Positions 15,878 through 26,600 are shown, numbered from the stretch's first letter. The stretch is DNA of 37,668 nucleotides from CBDUQI01 sp965369325 (GCA_965369325.1 CBDUQI010000031.1:1-37668); one strand, 5' to 3'. Made by a program: numbers and translations. The notes: generated by a model from the letters alone, not told the origin.

Positions 15878-17683
15878 CTACGAGCTACGCATCGCGAAGG
15901 CGCTGATTTCATCCAGAAAGTCGGCGCCATAGCGCGCGAGCTTTACCTCACCCACGCCAGTGATCTGGAGCAGCGCGGCCTCATCATCCGGTTTGTGCTG
16001 GCTCATCTCCACCAGGGTGGCGTCACCAAACACGACATAAGGCGGCACGCCCTGCGTATCAGCTAGTTGCTTGCGCAGTGCTCGGAGGGCTTCGAACAGC
16101 TCCACATTCTCCGGTGCCAGCGCTTGCGCTGAACGGGAGGCCCGCTTGGCTTTGCTGGCCTTGATGCGGGGCTTGGCCAGCTCCACCGAGTGCTCGCCGC
16201 GCAGCAGCGGTCGGGCGCTGTCGGTGAGCTTAAGCACGGAGTAGTTAGCGATGTCCTGCTCCAAGTAGCCGCGGTGGATAAGCTGTCGAAACAGCGAGGT
16301 CCATTCGGTATCGGAAAAATCGGCGCCGATGCCGTAGGTGGACAGACGTTGATGGCCCAGCTCTCGAATACGCTGGGTGTCGGCGCCGCGCAGCACGTCT
16401 ACCACATGCTTGATGCCGAAACGTTGCCCGACCCGGTAAACGCAGGACAGCGCTTTTCTGGCGGCGTCGGTAGCATCAAACCGCTCGGGTGGGTCCAGGC
16501 AGATATCGCAGTTGCCGCAATCTTTCTCCAGCGCCTCGCCGAAGTAACCCAGCAGCACGCGCCGGCGACAGGTGAGGCTTTCGGCAAACCCCACCATGGC
16601 GTTAAGCTTGTGCGCCTCAATGCGTCGTTGCTGTGGGTTCTCGTTTCTGTCCAGCAGCAAGCGGCAAGTGACAATGTCCTGCGCGCCGAACAGCAGCAAC
16701 GCCTCGGCGGCCAGGCCGTCGCGCCCTGCGCGCCCGGTCTCCTGATAGTAGCCCTCGATGTTTTTCGGCAGGTCGTAGTGCACCACAAAGCGCACGTTCG
16801 GTTTGTCGATGCCCATGCCGAAGGCGACCGTCGCCACCACGATCTGAAGATCGTCGCGCAAAAATCGCTCCTGCACGTCGGTGCGGGTGCTGGCGCTGAG
16901 CCCGGCATGGTAGGCGTCTGCGCTCAGCCCGCGCGCCTGCAGCGCGAAGGCGATCTCCTCCACCCGCTTGCGTGACAGCGCGTAGATAATGCCGGACTCC
17001 CCAGTCTGGGTGGCCAGGAACTTCACCAGCTGATCCTGCGGACGGTGTTTTTCCATCACCCGGTAACGAATATTGGGGCGGTCGAAGCTGGCCACATACT
17101 GGCTGGCGTTCTGCAGATGCAGGACCTGCAGGATGTCCTCGCGCGTCTGCAGATCGGCGGTCGCGGTCAGCGCGATGAGCGGCACGTGCGCAAAATGCTC
17201 GCGCAACTGCCCCAGCGCGGCGTACTCCGGGCGAAAGTCGTGCCCCCACTGGGACACGCAGTGCGCCTCGTCCACCGCAATAAGCGCGATTGGGATTTCC
17301 GCCAACCGCTCCAGGAATGCACCGCTCATTAACCGTTCCGGGGCGATATACAGCAGGTTGAGTGTGCCGTTGTGCAGCTCCCGGAGCACCCCACGGGCGG
17401 CATCGCCATCCAGCGCGGAGTTATAGAAGGCGGCAGCGATACCGTTGGCGCGCAGGGCATCCACCTGGTCTTTCATCAGCGAGATCAGTGGCGAGACCAC
17501 AATCGCGACCCCGTCACGATGCAGCGCCGGCAGTTGATAGCACAGCGATTTGCCGCCGCCAGTGGGCATTAGCACAAAACTGTCGCCGCCATCGATCAGC
17601 GTTTGAATGATGTCCTGCTGCTGCGGACGGAACTCGTGCAGACCAAATGACTGGCGCAACGTGGCTTCGATGGATGTACTCAA
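15878..17683 (-). CDS. recQ: ATP-dependent DNA helicase RecQ
   Basis: A 601-residue superfamily-2 helicase of standard RecQ length. Walker A TGGGKS lies at 41-46 and DEAH at 138-141. SQWGHDFRPEY follows, and the motif VI-type QETGRAGRDG is present. The zinc-binding region has the RecQ-type CRRR...CGNCDIC cysteines. A winged-helix domain follows, and the HRDC domain occupies about 525-600 (ENVELFEALRALRKQLADTQ). The start appears to be TTG 17683 (M-S-T-S-I-E-A), since no in-frame ATG precedes the conserved FRPQQ segment. RecQ unwinds DNA in recombination and fork repair. It is divergent from the SLC13-type transporter. Confidence 0.97.
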   Translation of the reverse strand: MSTSIEATLRQSFGLHEFRPQQQDIIQTLIDGGDSFVLMPTGGGKSLCYQLPALHRDGVAIVVSPLISLMKDQVDALRANGIAAAFYNSALDGDAARGVLRELHNGTLNLLYIAPERLMSGAFLERLAEIPIALIAVDEAHCVSQWGHDFRPEYAALGQLREHFAHVPLIALTATADLQTREDILQVLHLQNASQYVASFDRPNIRYRVMEKHRPQDQLVKFLATQTGESGIIYALSRKRVEEIAFALQARGLSADAYHAGLSASTRTDVQERFLRDDLQIVVATVAFGMGIDKPNVRFVVHYDLPKNIEGYYQETGRAGRDGLAAEALLLFGAQDIVTCRLLLDRNENPQQRRIEAHKLNAMVGFAESLTCRRRVLLGYFGEALEKDCGNCDICLDPPERFDATDAARKALSCVYRVGQRFGIKHVVDVLRGADTQRIRELGHQRLSTYGIGADFSDTEWTSLFRQLIHRGYLEQDIANYSVLKLTDSARPLLRGEHSVELAKPRIKASKAKRASRSAQALAPENVELFEALRALRKQLADTQGVPPYVVFGDATLVEMSQHKPDDEAALLQITGVGEVKLARYGADFLDEISAFAMRSS

Positions 17684-17845
17684 CGCGATTCCCGCTAGTG
17701 GTGCCAGTGAGGTTGGTGTTGTGTTGTGGCGCAGTGTGCCGACATGGTAACCAACTTACCTTGCTAACGCTGCGCAATATTTCTGTTTGTGTCGGGAGTT
17801 TTATTTACAATGATCTCCCGGACATTGCCGCGAGCCTGTTCAACC

Positions 17846-19702
17846 ATGCCTGAGCTGCCAACAATGACCCTGCAAATCGCCCTGGTGATGGGGCTGGTGG
17901 CATTTGCGGTGTTCCTGTTTGTCACTGAGACGCTGCGAGTGGACGTGGCGGCACTGCTGGTGATGACGCTGCTGGGGCTGCTGATTTTCGTGCCCGGTCT
18001 GGAGGGCCTATTGCAGCCCGATGTGCTGTTCTCCGGCCTTTCCAGTAACGCGGTGGTGTCGATTATCGCGGTCATGATCATTGGTGGTGGCCTGGACAAT
18101 GCCGGCGTGATGACACGGGTGGCCTGGGCCATCCTGCATTTTGGTGGGCGCACCGAGAAACGCGTGCTCGGGCTGGTATCTGCCACCGTGGCGCTGGTGT
18201 CCTCGTTCATGCAGAACGTTGGGGCGACGGCGTTGTTCTTGCCTGTCGTGGCACGCATCTCCTCGCGTACCGGGCTATCGATGTCGCGGCTGGTCATGCC
18301 GATGGGCTTTTGCGCGATTATGGGCGGTACCGTCACCATGGTGGCCTCCAGCCCGCTGATCATGCTCAATGATCTGCTGGATGCCGCGAACAAGACCTTG
18401 CCGCCTGAGCAGGCGATGGCCCACTTTCAGCTATTTGCGGTAGCACCCGTCGGGCTCGCGCTGGTCGCGGCCGGGTTGCTGTATTTTCTGCTGTTCGGGC
18501 GCATGTTGCTGCCGGAGGGCGATCGCTCGGTATCTGCGCGCGGCGCCGGCACGGTGCCTTATATGCGTCGCATCTATGGCATTGATGCAGCCGTACGCGA
18601 GGTGCAGGTGCCAGTGGGCAGCCCGCTGGTGGGTCGGGATATCCGCAGTGTCCAGGCGGAGTATGAGGTGCGTATCGTGGCCTCGCGTTACGCGCAGAAA
18701 ACGTTGGTCGCCCCGCCGATTGAGGCACCGATCGCCGCGCCCGCCAGTCTGGCGGTGATCGCCGAGCCGAGCGAGCTGAAAATTTTCATCGATGAGGGGC
18801 GGTTGTTCCTGCGTCCCAAGCTGCTGGAGTTTCGCCACCTGCTGGCCCGCTCCATCGCAGGTATTGCCGAAATTGTTATCCCGCCGGATTCACGCCTGAT
18901 TGGGCGGTCGGTGCGTGAGCTGCGCATGCGCATGACGTACGGGCTCAGCCTGTTGTCGATTTTTCGCCAGGGTAAGGCGATGACGCACAAGCTGGCCGAT
19001 GTGCCGTTTCAGGCCGGCGATACGCTGGTGTGCCATACGCGCTGGGAGACGCTGCTGTTGCTGGAGAAAGATCGCGACATGGTGGTGGTGACCACGGACT
19101 ACCCCAGAGTGGCCCAGCACCCGTACAAGATTGTGGTCGCCTTGGGCTTTTTCCTGCTGTCGCTGGCGCTCATCGTGTTTACTAGTGTTCTGCTGCCGGT
19201 CGCGCTGATGGTGGGCGCTGTGGGGATGGTGATTTTCCGTGTGCTCACGATTGACGAGGCCTACAACGCCGTCAGTTGGAAAACCGTCTTCATGCTGGCC
19301 GGCCTGCTGCCGTTGGGCCACGCGGTGGAGACCTCCGGCACGGCCAGCTATGTGGCTCAGCATGCGCTGCACTGGTTAGGCGATGTGCCCGCATGGGAGC
19401 TGCAGGTGATGGTAGCGTTGCTGGCCACGGCGTTTTCGCTGGTGATGTCCAACATTGGTGCGACCGTGTTGCTGGTGCCGCTGGCGATTAATTTGGCGGT
19501 GGGGGCGGGCGCCGATCCGGCCTTGTTTGCGTTAACCGTGGCGATCTCCACATCCAATTCGTTCCTGATTCCCACCCATCAGGTGAATGCGTTGATCATG
19601 GGGCCGGGTAATTACCGGGTGAGTGATTTCTTGCGCGCGGGCAGTGGGATGACCGTGCTGTACCTGGTGGTGTCGCTGGTGATGCTTAATCTGGTGTTTT
19701 AG
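17846..19702 (+). CDS. SLC13/DASS-type permease with two TrkA-C (RCK_C) domains
   Basis: A 618-residue membrane protein in the SLC13-family permease with RCK_C layout. An N-terminal membrane block (about 1-210; TM helices with SSFMQNVGATALFLPV and MGFCAIMGGTVTMVASSPLI, the SNT-like re-entrant motif) is followed by two cytosolic TrkA-C domains. The first is about 235-300 (VPVGSPLVGRDIRSVQ), the second about 340-420 (IPPDSRLIGRSVRELR). A second membrane block then has VMSNIGATVLLVPLAINLA and STSNSFLIPTHQVN. Starts at 17810, 17846 and 17864 are all possible; 17846 is chosen because the residues before it resemble no family member. Substrate is unknown: sulfate, dicarboxylate or other anions are typical, usually with sodium. 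The RCK_C domains probably bind a regulatory ligand. Confidence 0.9.
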   Translation: MPELPTMTLQIALVMGLVAFAVFLFVTETLRVDVAALLVMTLLGLLIFVPGLEGLLQPDVLFSGLSSNAVVSIIAVMIIGGGLDNAGVMTRVAWAILHFGGRTEKRVLGLVSATVALVSSFMQNVGATALFLPVVARISSRTGLSMSRLVMPMGFCAIMGGTVTMVASSPLIMLNDLLDAANKTLPPEQAMAHFQLFAVAPVGLALVAAGLLYFLLFGRMLLPEGDRSVSARGAGTVPYMRRIYGIDAAVREVQVPVGSPLVGRDIRSVQAEYEVRIVASRYAQKTLVAPPIEAPIAAPASLAVIAEPSELKIFIDEGRLFLRPKLLEFRHLLARSIAGIAEIVIPPDSRLIGRSVRELRMRMTYGLSLLSIFRQGKAMTHKLADVPFQAGDTLVCHTRWETLLLLEKDRDMVVVTTDYPRVAQHPYKIVVALGFFLLSLALIVFTSVLLPVALMVGAVGMVIFRVLTIDEAYNAVSWKTVFMLAGLLPLGHAVETSGTASYVAQHALHWLGDVPAWELQVMVALLATAFSLVMSNIGATVLLVPLAINLAVGAGADPALFALTVAISTSNSFLIPTHQVNALIMGPGNYRVSDFLRAGSGMTVLYLVVSLVMLNLVF

Positions 19703-19809
19703 CCGGCCAAGCGCGCTGCGTCTCGGTTACCCGTGAGGCTCATTGTGAGACAGGCCGCGACTTGAAGGCGACGTATCACGGGTACGCTTCGTCCGCGCGG
19801 CAAGGGCTG

Positions 19810-19835
19810 TGGCCCGGGATCCACCCCCCGGGCCA
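19810..19835. terminator. Strong hairpin between convergent genes
   Basis: TGGCCCGGG (19810-19818) and CCCGGGCCA (19827-19835) pair perfectly over an 8-base loop between the convergent permease and methyltransferase genes. There is no U-run on either strand, so it is either a non-canonical terminator for both genes or an mRNA 3'-end stabiliser. Confidence 0.5.
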
Positions 19836-19846
19836 TCGCCTGAGGG

Positions 19847-20587
19847 TTAAGGCTTCGTGAAGCGCAGCGTATAGCGATCGGTGTTGCCAGTGACCGACTT
19901 GCGGCCCACCTCGTAGCGCAGCTCGTCATCTGGCTTGTAGTGCAGATCGCTGTAGCCGTCGAAAACGAAGCCCAGAGCGGTTAGCTCCTTGATCACAACA
20001 ATCGGGTCCAGGCGCCGGCGATTTTCAGCCGTCATCGGCTCCATGTGCCGCGCGGTGTGATCGACCACACCGTAAACGCCACCGGACTTCAGGCTGTCGA
20101 ACACTGCTTTGTTGATGTTCGCTCGCCCCTCCGGCGTGAAGTTGTGCATGTTGCGAAAGGTCAGGACCATATCCAGATCGTTGACGCCCAGGTCCATCGG
20201 GCCCACATTGTTGGTGCGGAACGGGCCATCGCGATCAAAGTCTGTTTCCACTTCCAGCGCCTTCACGTCGGTGTAACCGTCCTCGGACAGTAGATTTTCT
20301 TTCACCCGGCGTGTGCCCAGGGCTACGTAGAGCTGGCCTTTGTCTGCCAGGACGGGACCCAATAGCTTGGTGTACCAGCCACCCCCCGGCAGCAGCTCCA
20401 GCACGCGCATATCCGGCGTCAGCCCAAAGTACTCCAGCGTCTGTACCGGTTTGCGATTGTCGTCCCGGGCAATTTCCTGCTCGGTGCGGATCGAGCTTTC
20501 CATCGCAGCAGTGATCAGATCGCTGGTGTCATTGGCAGTGGCTGTTGCGGTGGCGAATAACAAAACGAGGGGAATTAGGCAGCGCAT
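19847..20587 (-). CDS. Exported class I methyltransferase-like protein
   Basis: A 246-residue protein. ATG 20587 is preceded by AAGGAG with 5-base spacing; upstream residues lack homology. The first about 19 residues (MRCLIPLVLLFATATATAN) form a signal peptide, so the enzyme is periplasmic or outer-membrane facing. The mature part has a Rossmann methyltransferase start, MRVLELLPGGGWYTKLL (60-76), but the canonical GxGxG is replaced by ELLPGGGW, as in the COG4798 family of predicted methyltransferases. A later VLTFRNMHNF and VYGVVDHTARHME match the same family. An exported SAM-dependent enzyme is chemically odd because SAM is cytosolic; the family may have another role. It is divergent from the Yip1-like gene across 162 bases. 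Confidence 0.85.
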   Translation of the reverse strand: MRCLIPLVLLFATATATANDTSDLITAAMESSIRTEQEIARDDNRKPVQTLEYFGLTPDMRVLELLPGGGWYTKLLGPVLADKGQLYVALGTRRVKENLLSEDGYTDVKALEVETDFDRDGPFRTNNVGPMDLGVNDLDMVLTFRNMHNFTPEGRANINKAVFDSLKSGGVYGVVDHTARHMEPMTAENRRRLDPIVVIKELTALGFVFDGYSDLHYKPDDELRYEVGRKSVTGNTDRYTLRFTKP

Positions 20588-20711
20588 AAAAACTCCTTGG
20601 GTAGTAGATGCGCGCAATTGTAGCTCAGTGGGCGCCGCCTCGCAGAGCAACCTCGCTGTAGCATCAGGCGCCCTGATCGGGCGCTCGCGACGGGCGCTCA
20701 GGGGCTTGGGC

Positions 20712-20717
20712 TATACT
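20712..20717 (+). promoter_or_regulatory. Candidate -10 box for the Yip1-family gene
   Basis: TATACT at 20712-20717 lies 32 bases before GTG 20750, with GGGGAGAGG just before the start. The -35 region is weak, so the promoter call is tentative. Confidence 0.35.
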
Positions 20718-20749
20718 TTCCAGGCACCACAACAAAGGGGAGAGGTATT

Positions 20750-21799
20750 GTGTTGGATTTGAATCGGACCGGCGCGCTGGTCAAGGGAGCGGTGTTCGAT
20801 CCGGAGCCCACCTGGGAGGGCTATCTGCCGGAGGCAGATGATTGGAAGAAAACCGCCGTGTTGTTGACCGGCCCGCTTATTGTGGGCTCGGTGCTCGTGG
20901 GGCATGTGCTGGCGTGGATTTTTCCGAACTTCCTCACCGGGCGGCCCGGATTGGGATTGTTGCTGGTGCAGCTGGTTTCCATGTCGCTGGCGGCGGTGGC
21001 GGTGGCCTTTGTCGTGGCCATTCTGGCTGGCCTGTTTAAGGGCAAACAGAGCTTTCCGCATGCCCTCGCCGCGACCTCGCTGGCCTTTGTGCCTGGGTAC
21101 CTGGGCAACATGTTCGCGAGCCTGCCGCTGGTGGGCTGGTTGCTGCAACTCGGGTTGGGCATCTACGGGCTGGTGTTGCTGTGGCGCATATTGCCCAGCT
21201 ACATGAAAATTGCCGATTCCAAGCGTGCCGGGCATTACATTCTGACCTTAGTGGTATCGCTGATCGCGGGGGTGGTGCTAAGTGCAGTCATCGGCATCAG
21301 TGCGGTTACGCCGGATATCCGCGCGGGCAGCGACAGCTATTCGGCGTCGGAATCTGGCGCCAGTAGTGCACCAGGGGTGCTGGGTGATCTGCAACGTCGC
21401 GGCGATCTGATGGCTGAGGCGGAGGCCGATGAGTATGAGCCGCCCGACAACGGTAAGTTGTCCAAGCGCCAGATGGAGCGCTTTGTGCAGGTGATGGAAA
21501 AAACGCAGGCCTATCGGGACGAGCAGGCAGCCGATTTGAAAGCGCTGGGCGAACGTGCCGAGGCGGACAAGCTGGATTCCATCGGCGATCTGATGTCAGG
21601 CGTAAAAGGTGTCATGAATCTGACGACGGCTGAGATGGAGGTGGTCAAGACCGGTGGAGATAACTGGGCTGAGCATCAATGGATAAAAGAGCAGTTGCGC
21701 ATTGCCGCGATTCAAAAAGACACCAACAAGACCTTTGCGCACAACTACCGCCTGTACCAGGAGTATGAAGCGCGTCTGGATGCCCTGGATATTTTTTAG
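20750..21799 (+). CDS. Yip1-family membrane protein with charged C-terminal tail
   Basis: A 349-residue protein from GTG 20750 (GGGGAGAGG upstream). The N-terminal half holds five or six transmembrane helices in the Yip1 pattern: DDWKKTAVLLTGPLIVGSVL, LVQLVSMSLAAVAVAFVVAI, LAGLFKGKQSFPHAL, AFVPGYLGNMFASLPLVGWL, LQLGLGIYGLVLLWRILPSY and ILTLVVSLIAGVVLSAVIG. After about residue 190 comes a low-complexity Ser/Ala stretch and a strongly charged region (about 235-349) rich in Glu, Lys and Arg, probably alpha-helical. Yip1-family proteins in bacteria are of unknown role, possibly in envelope transport. The DUF885 gene starts 44 bases later and may be co-transcribed. Nothing here identifies a substrate. 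Confidence 0.85.
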   Translation: MLDLNRTGALVKGAVFDPEPTWEGYLPEADDWKKTAVLLTGPLIVGSVLVGHVLAWIFPNFLTGRPGLGLLLVQLVSMSLAAVAVAFVVAILAGLFKGKQSFPHALAATSLAFVPGYLGNMFASLPLVGWLLQLGLGIYGLVLLWRILPSYMKIADSKRAGHYILTLVVSLIAGVVLSAVIGISAVTPDIRAGSDSYSASESGASSAPGVLGDLQRRGDLMAEAEADEYEPPDNGKLSKRQMERFVQVMEKTQAYRDEQAADLKALGERAEADKLDSIGDLMSGVKGVMNLTTAEMEVVKTGGDNWAEHQWIKEQLRIAAIQKDTNKTFAHNYRLYQEYEARLDALDIF

Positions 21800-21843
21800 C
21801 CCCAATTCCGAGGGCCGGCCGAGCTAACACATAGGGACTGGCA

Positions 21844-23619
21844 ATGGATTACTTAGCCTACATTCGCACGTGCGCGGCAGCAGCACTGTGGCTGGCCTGC
21901 CTACCCGGTCTGGCCCTGGCGCAGGCAGACGCTGCGTTTAACACGCTTGCGGGCGACTACGTGGATCAGTTTGTGGCGTTCTCCCCGGTGAGCGCTACCC
22001 AGGTGGGGGATCATCGCTACGACGATCAGTTGGATCAGGTGAGCGAGAAGGCGCGCCAGGCCGAGCGGGCGTTCGCCCAGCGTATGCTGGGCAGGCTTGA
22101 GCGGCTGGATCGTTCTGCCTTGTCGCGCGCGAATCAGGTGGACTACGCGATGCTCAAGCACGCATTGCACGCCAGCCTGTTCTGGTCGGATCGCCTGCAG
22201 GAGTGGGCGTGGAATCCGTTGGTATACACCAGCGTGACGGGTGGCAGTGTATACGGCCTGATGGCGCGGGACTTTGCACCACTGGCGCAGCGGTTGGCCA
22301 ATGTCGCGGCTAGGCTTGAGCAGTTCCCGCGCTTTCTGGCACAGGTGCGCGAAACGCTAGTGCCAACCAGAGTGCCGCAGGTGCATGCACAAACGGCGGT
22401 ACGGCAGAACCGTGGGGTGTTATCGATTATTGAAAATCTGGTGCGCCCACAGCTCGATGCGTTGGAGGAGACAGAGCGCGAACGCCTGCTGCGGGCGATC
22501 GAGACAGCCACCGCTGCGGTGGAGGAGCATCAACATTGGCTGGAGCAGACGTTGCTGCCGGCAGCCAACGGAGAGTTCCGCATTGGCGCTGAACTGTTTG
22601 ATGAGAAGCTTCGCCTGAGCCTGCACACACCGTTGAGCCGCGCGGCGCTGCAAGCCGAGGCGAGGGCGATGCTGCACACCGTTCGCGCCCGCATGTTTAC
22701 CTTGTCGCAGCAATTGTATCTGCAGCAATACCCGTCGACGAAGTTCCCACCCGATCCCTCGCCGGAATATCAGCAGGTGATTGTTCGCGCGGCGCTGGAG
22801 CTTACCTATCGCGACCTGCCACCGGCGGATCAGATCATGCAGATTGCCGAGCAGCAACTGCAGCAGGCGATCGACTTTGTACGCGAGAAAAACCTGGTGG
22901 AGGTACCGGACGATCCGGTGCAGATTATCGAAATGCCCGAGTTTCAGCGCGGCGTGTCGGTGGCATACTGCGACTCGCCCGGGCCGCTGGATGCGGGGCA
23001 GAAGACTTTTTACGCGGTCTCGCCTATTCCGCAGCAGTGGACCGATGCGCAGGTGCACTCTTTTTTACGTGAGTACAACCTGTGGTCGATTCAGGACCTG
23101 ACCGTGCACGAGGCAGTGCCCGGTCACTACCTGCAACTGGCGCTGAGCAACCGCTATCCCAGCACGCTGCGCTCAGTGCTGTACTCAGGTACGTTCGTTG
23201 AGGGCTGGGCCGTGTACGCGGAGCAGCTGATGTCCTTTAACGGCTACAACGGGGATGATCCGCGACAAAAGCTCATCACACTCAAGTGGCTGCTGCGTTC
23301 GGTGACCAATGCACTGATGGATATTGCGATCCACGCGGGCGACATGAGCGAGGCGCAGGCGATGGAGCTGATGGTGGAACAAGGCTTTCAGGAAGAGCGT
23401 GAAGCATCGCTGAAGTGGGTGCGCGCGCAGCTCACCTCCGCGCAGTTGTCCACGTATTTTGTGGGCTATCAGGAACACGTGAATCTGCGTGAAGAGGTGT
23501 TGGCACGCTGGGGTGAGCGTTTTAGCGAGCGCCGCTACCACGACACGCTGCTGTCCTTCGGCTCTCCGCCGCCGCAGTTTGTGCGCGCGCTGATGCTGGA
23601 ACAACCGATTCCGCAGTAG
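21844..23619 (+). CDS. DUF885-family secreted metallopeptidase-like protein
   Basis: A 591-residue protein of usual DUF885 length. Signal peptide at 1-26 (AALWLACLPGLALA cleavage region). The family start FVAFSPVSATQVGDHRYDDQ (about 45-64) is typical. The zinc motif is HEAVPGH with His422, Glu423 and His428, and FVEGWAVYAEQLM follows about 30 residues later, supplying the third ligand Glu as in gluzincin-like DUF885 proteins. Most likely it cleaves peptides in the periplasm. The start ATG has a modest AGGGACTGG ribosome binding site. It ends 47 bases before the convergent copper-oxidase gene; no clear terminator lies between. Confidence 0.9.
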   Translation: MDYLAYIRTCAAAALWLACLPGLALAQADAAFNTLAGDYVDQFVAFSPVSATQVGDHRYDDQLDQVSEKARQAERAFAQRMLGRLERLDRSALSRANQVDYAMLKHALHASLFWSDRLQEWAWNPLVYTSVTGGSVYGLMARDFAPLAQRLANVAARLEQFPRFLAQVRETLVPTRVPQVHAQTAVRQNRGVLSIIENLVRPQLDALEETERERLLRAIETATAAVEEHQHWLEQTLLPAANGEFRIGAELFDEKLRLSLHTPLSRAALQAEARAMLHTVRARMFTLSQQLYLQQYPSTKFPPDPSPEYQQVIVRAALELTYRDLPPADQIMQIAEQQLQQAIDFVREKNLVEVPDDPVQIIEMPEFQRGVSVAYCDSPGPLDAGQKTFYAVSPIPQQWTDAQVHSFLREYNLWSIQDLTVHEAVPGHYLQLALSNRYPSTLRSVLYSGTFVEGWAVYAEQLMSFNGYNGDDPRQKLITLKWLLRSVTNALMDIAIHAGDMSEAQAMELMVEQGFQEEREASLKWVRAQLTSAQLSTYFVGYQEHVNLREEVLARWGERFSERRYHDTLLSFGSPPPQFVRALMLEQPIPQ

Positions 23620-23666
23620 CTTGCCTAGCCGTCACCCCAAGCGCCGGGGCGGCGGTGCATCCTCAG

Positions 23667-26600
23667 TCAGTTGCCGAGAACAAAGTAGGCAACCTGGTCG
23701 GTTGTGCGTCCGCGCTCATTGTCCTGCAACTGATCTTCATCAATCGCTAGCGCCAGCGCGCCATTGCCCACTGGCGCACTGCCATAGAGAATAGGCCAGC
23801 CGCCGTTGGCGCCATCCATGCCGGCGCTGGCGGCAATGGCGGTGCTGCCCGCGGCAAGATTGACCGGCGTCAGATACGGGGCGTCGGGTTGAGTGGGGCC
23901 CTTGACGATGTCACCGCTGAGGCCTGCCTCAAAGCTGATGCCATTCGCATTGCCGCTGCCCGCCTCGATCACCATCACGCCCAGTGTCTCGTTCGTGCGC
24001 GCGATGTCTGGGTCTTCGCCTACGTGCCGCCCCACGTTCAACGTGGTGGTACTCGGCGGTGTCGCCCGCGTCGGCCCAGACGCCCAGAATGCGCTCCAGC
24101 GATCATCATTGCTGCTCATTACCTGCCCCAGCACAACGGGATTTGCGTAGCTGGCGGTGTACGCGGCCTCCTGGCTGATCCAGTTATCGTTATCGGCCGT
24201 GACGGTCGCCTGGATGCGGCCAGCCTCCATCGTGATGCCGTGTTCGCCAGCCGAGTAACTTCCCGCCTCGGCCACCACGTAGTGCACGGTGTAGCCACTG
24301 AGGCTGCTGTGCGCAGGGTTCTGCACTCGCAGCTCAAACTGATTGCCCTGCGCGTTGCGCACGCGGGTAACGGCTGGCGCGTCGGTACGGTCGTAAGCGG
24401 GCGTTGCGAGCACCACCATCTCCTGATAATTGTCGGGGAGCGTGACGGTAATCCAGCCTGAGCCCACATTGGTGGCGATGCCGTGCGCAAGTTTGGGACC
24501 GCTCACAACCGGCAGGTCGTCGCCCGGTTGCAGCGCCAGCACGTAGGCGCTCAGTTGCGCCAGTTGTGTGCTGGTGAAGTTACTGTCGCGGTGCGCGGCA
24601 ATCGCCTCGGCGACCGTTGCAGCGGAGCCGTCATGCAGATAGGGGGCGGTTGCCCATACACCTAATAGCGTGGGCGTGTCGATGCCTAGCAGCGGTTCGC
24701 CTGAGCCTGCTCCACTGGCAGGCTTGATGGTGCCGATGTCGTGCAACTGTCCCATCGGGGAATCGGTGAAGTGCTCACCCGCATGGCATACCGCGCAGCC
24801 GCTTTGGGCGAACAGCACCGCACCTTCGGTGGCATCATCGGGCAGGCTGCCATCGGCGTTGCGGTAGGGGCTGGCAGGTGTGTCGGTTAGTGAGGTGAGG
24901 TACAGCGCCAACCGGTCCAGATCGAGGCTGAGCCCCGCTTTGGGATCGCCCAGCGGCTCCTCGATGTTGCCATTAAAGAAGTCGGCATCCGACATCAACC
25001 CGGTGCCACCGGCAAAGGTGCGGATCTGCCCTTCGAAGTCCTGCACCTCATCAAAATTGGCACTCCAGTGCAGTGTGCCGTGGCCCATGCCGCCCTTGCC
25101 GAGTAGCGTGGTGGTGTTGCGCAGGCCTTCCCCAAGCTGGGTAAAGTCCCATACGCGCCCATCCTGCTCACCTTCGTTGTGGCAGGACGCGCAGCTCATA
25201 TAGTTATCCCCTGCCAACCGGTCGTCCCGGGCATCGTAGAACAGCTGCTTGCCCGCCAGTACGTCCGGGGTCAATTGTTCATTGTCGATCAGCGCGGTGG
25301 TGCCGAGCAGGGTGACGTTTGGCAGGCCGCTGTCGATCACCAGTGATATGTCGTAGCGGCCAAGACTGCGGTCCATAAAGTTGTACACGAACAGCGAGCG
25401 CTGATCGTTGGACAGCGCAATACCCTGCGGTGCCATGCCAGTGTCGAAGCGACCGATCTGTGCATTAATCGAGGCATCGATAATGGCCACTTCTCTGGCC
25501 GTCTCCAGGGTGACGAACAGGTACTCCCCATTGGCACTGAAGGCGGCGGCACTGGCGCGACTGGCGTTATCGTGGTCCACGCGACCGGCAAGTACCTCGG
25601 TATCGGTACTGAGGTCGATGGTGGAGCTGACCGCACGCACCGACTGGTCAAATGCTAGCCCCGGGCCGCCACGTAGTGTGCCGCCCAGGATGTTGTCCTG
25701 TTTGGACGGTACCCAGCCAGTGTTGCCATCCGGTGAGATGACCATTGCACCCAGATAGTTCGGCAAGCCGGGCCCGGAGGACTCCGACACGGGTCGGTCG
25801 GTATGCGCCAGCAACACCACGTTGAGGGTGAGCAGATCCGTCGCATCCAGCACCAGCACCTCGCCGCCCAGGCCGTTGACCTGTGGGCTCGCGGTGTCCT
25901 CGCCCGGCAGCGGTGGAGTGAGGAAGCGCGAGGCATACAGTTTGTTGGTGGCCGGATTCAGGCTGAGATGGCGCACGTGCTCGCCCACAAAGGCGCTGGC
26001 CAGCGGCGCGCGGCTGGCAGCGTCCAGACGGAGCACTTCTCCGCTGGCCTCCAGCGCCACCCACACGTTGCCTTCGTGTGTGATCACGCCGTGTGGTTGC
26101 GAGGCATGGGGCAGGGCAACGGTCGAGATCAGTTGCAGACTCACCGCGTCGATAATCGACAGGCTGGCGTCGGCCTTGTTGCTCACCCACACTTCGCTGG
26201 CGGTAGTGGTTAGCGCGGCGGGCTGCTCGCCCACCGCGATGCGTGCGAGCACCTCGCCGTTCGCGGCACGAACCACGCTAACGCTGTCGTTATCCGGGTT
26301 CACGTTCCACAACCGTTCCTCGCCACTCGCATACTCGCCGATCAGCCGGCTGGAGTGGGTGATGGCGCTGGGGCCGTTAAGGCTGACCAGCCGCAGCAGA
26401 TCCAGTTGGGTACCGTCTTCGCGCCAGTAAACGGTGACCGTGTGCAGTCCGGCATCGAGTTCGACGGTGATCGGGTCGTTGCCGTTGCGGGTGTTGAGCA
26501 GGTCGGCGGTAAAGTCCGCGCTGATCTGCGTATCCCACAAATAGTCGTTGCCTGTCTGCTCGTCGAGCACCACCCAGAACGAGTCGCTGGTGCCGTCGGG

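Noticed and set aside
15778..15930. N-terminal extension of prfC
   Set aside because: No RF3 homology, runs into the end of recQ, while ATG 15777 begins the conserved RF3 start.
16190..16975. 261-codon plus-strand frame
   Set aside because: Lies opposite the conserved RecQ helicase core and has no recognisable motif.
20617..20632. TAGCTCAGTGGG, similar to a tRNA D-arm
   Set aside because: No acceptor stem, anticodon or T-arm follows; chance similarity.
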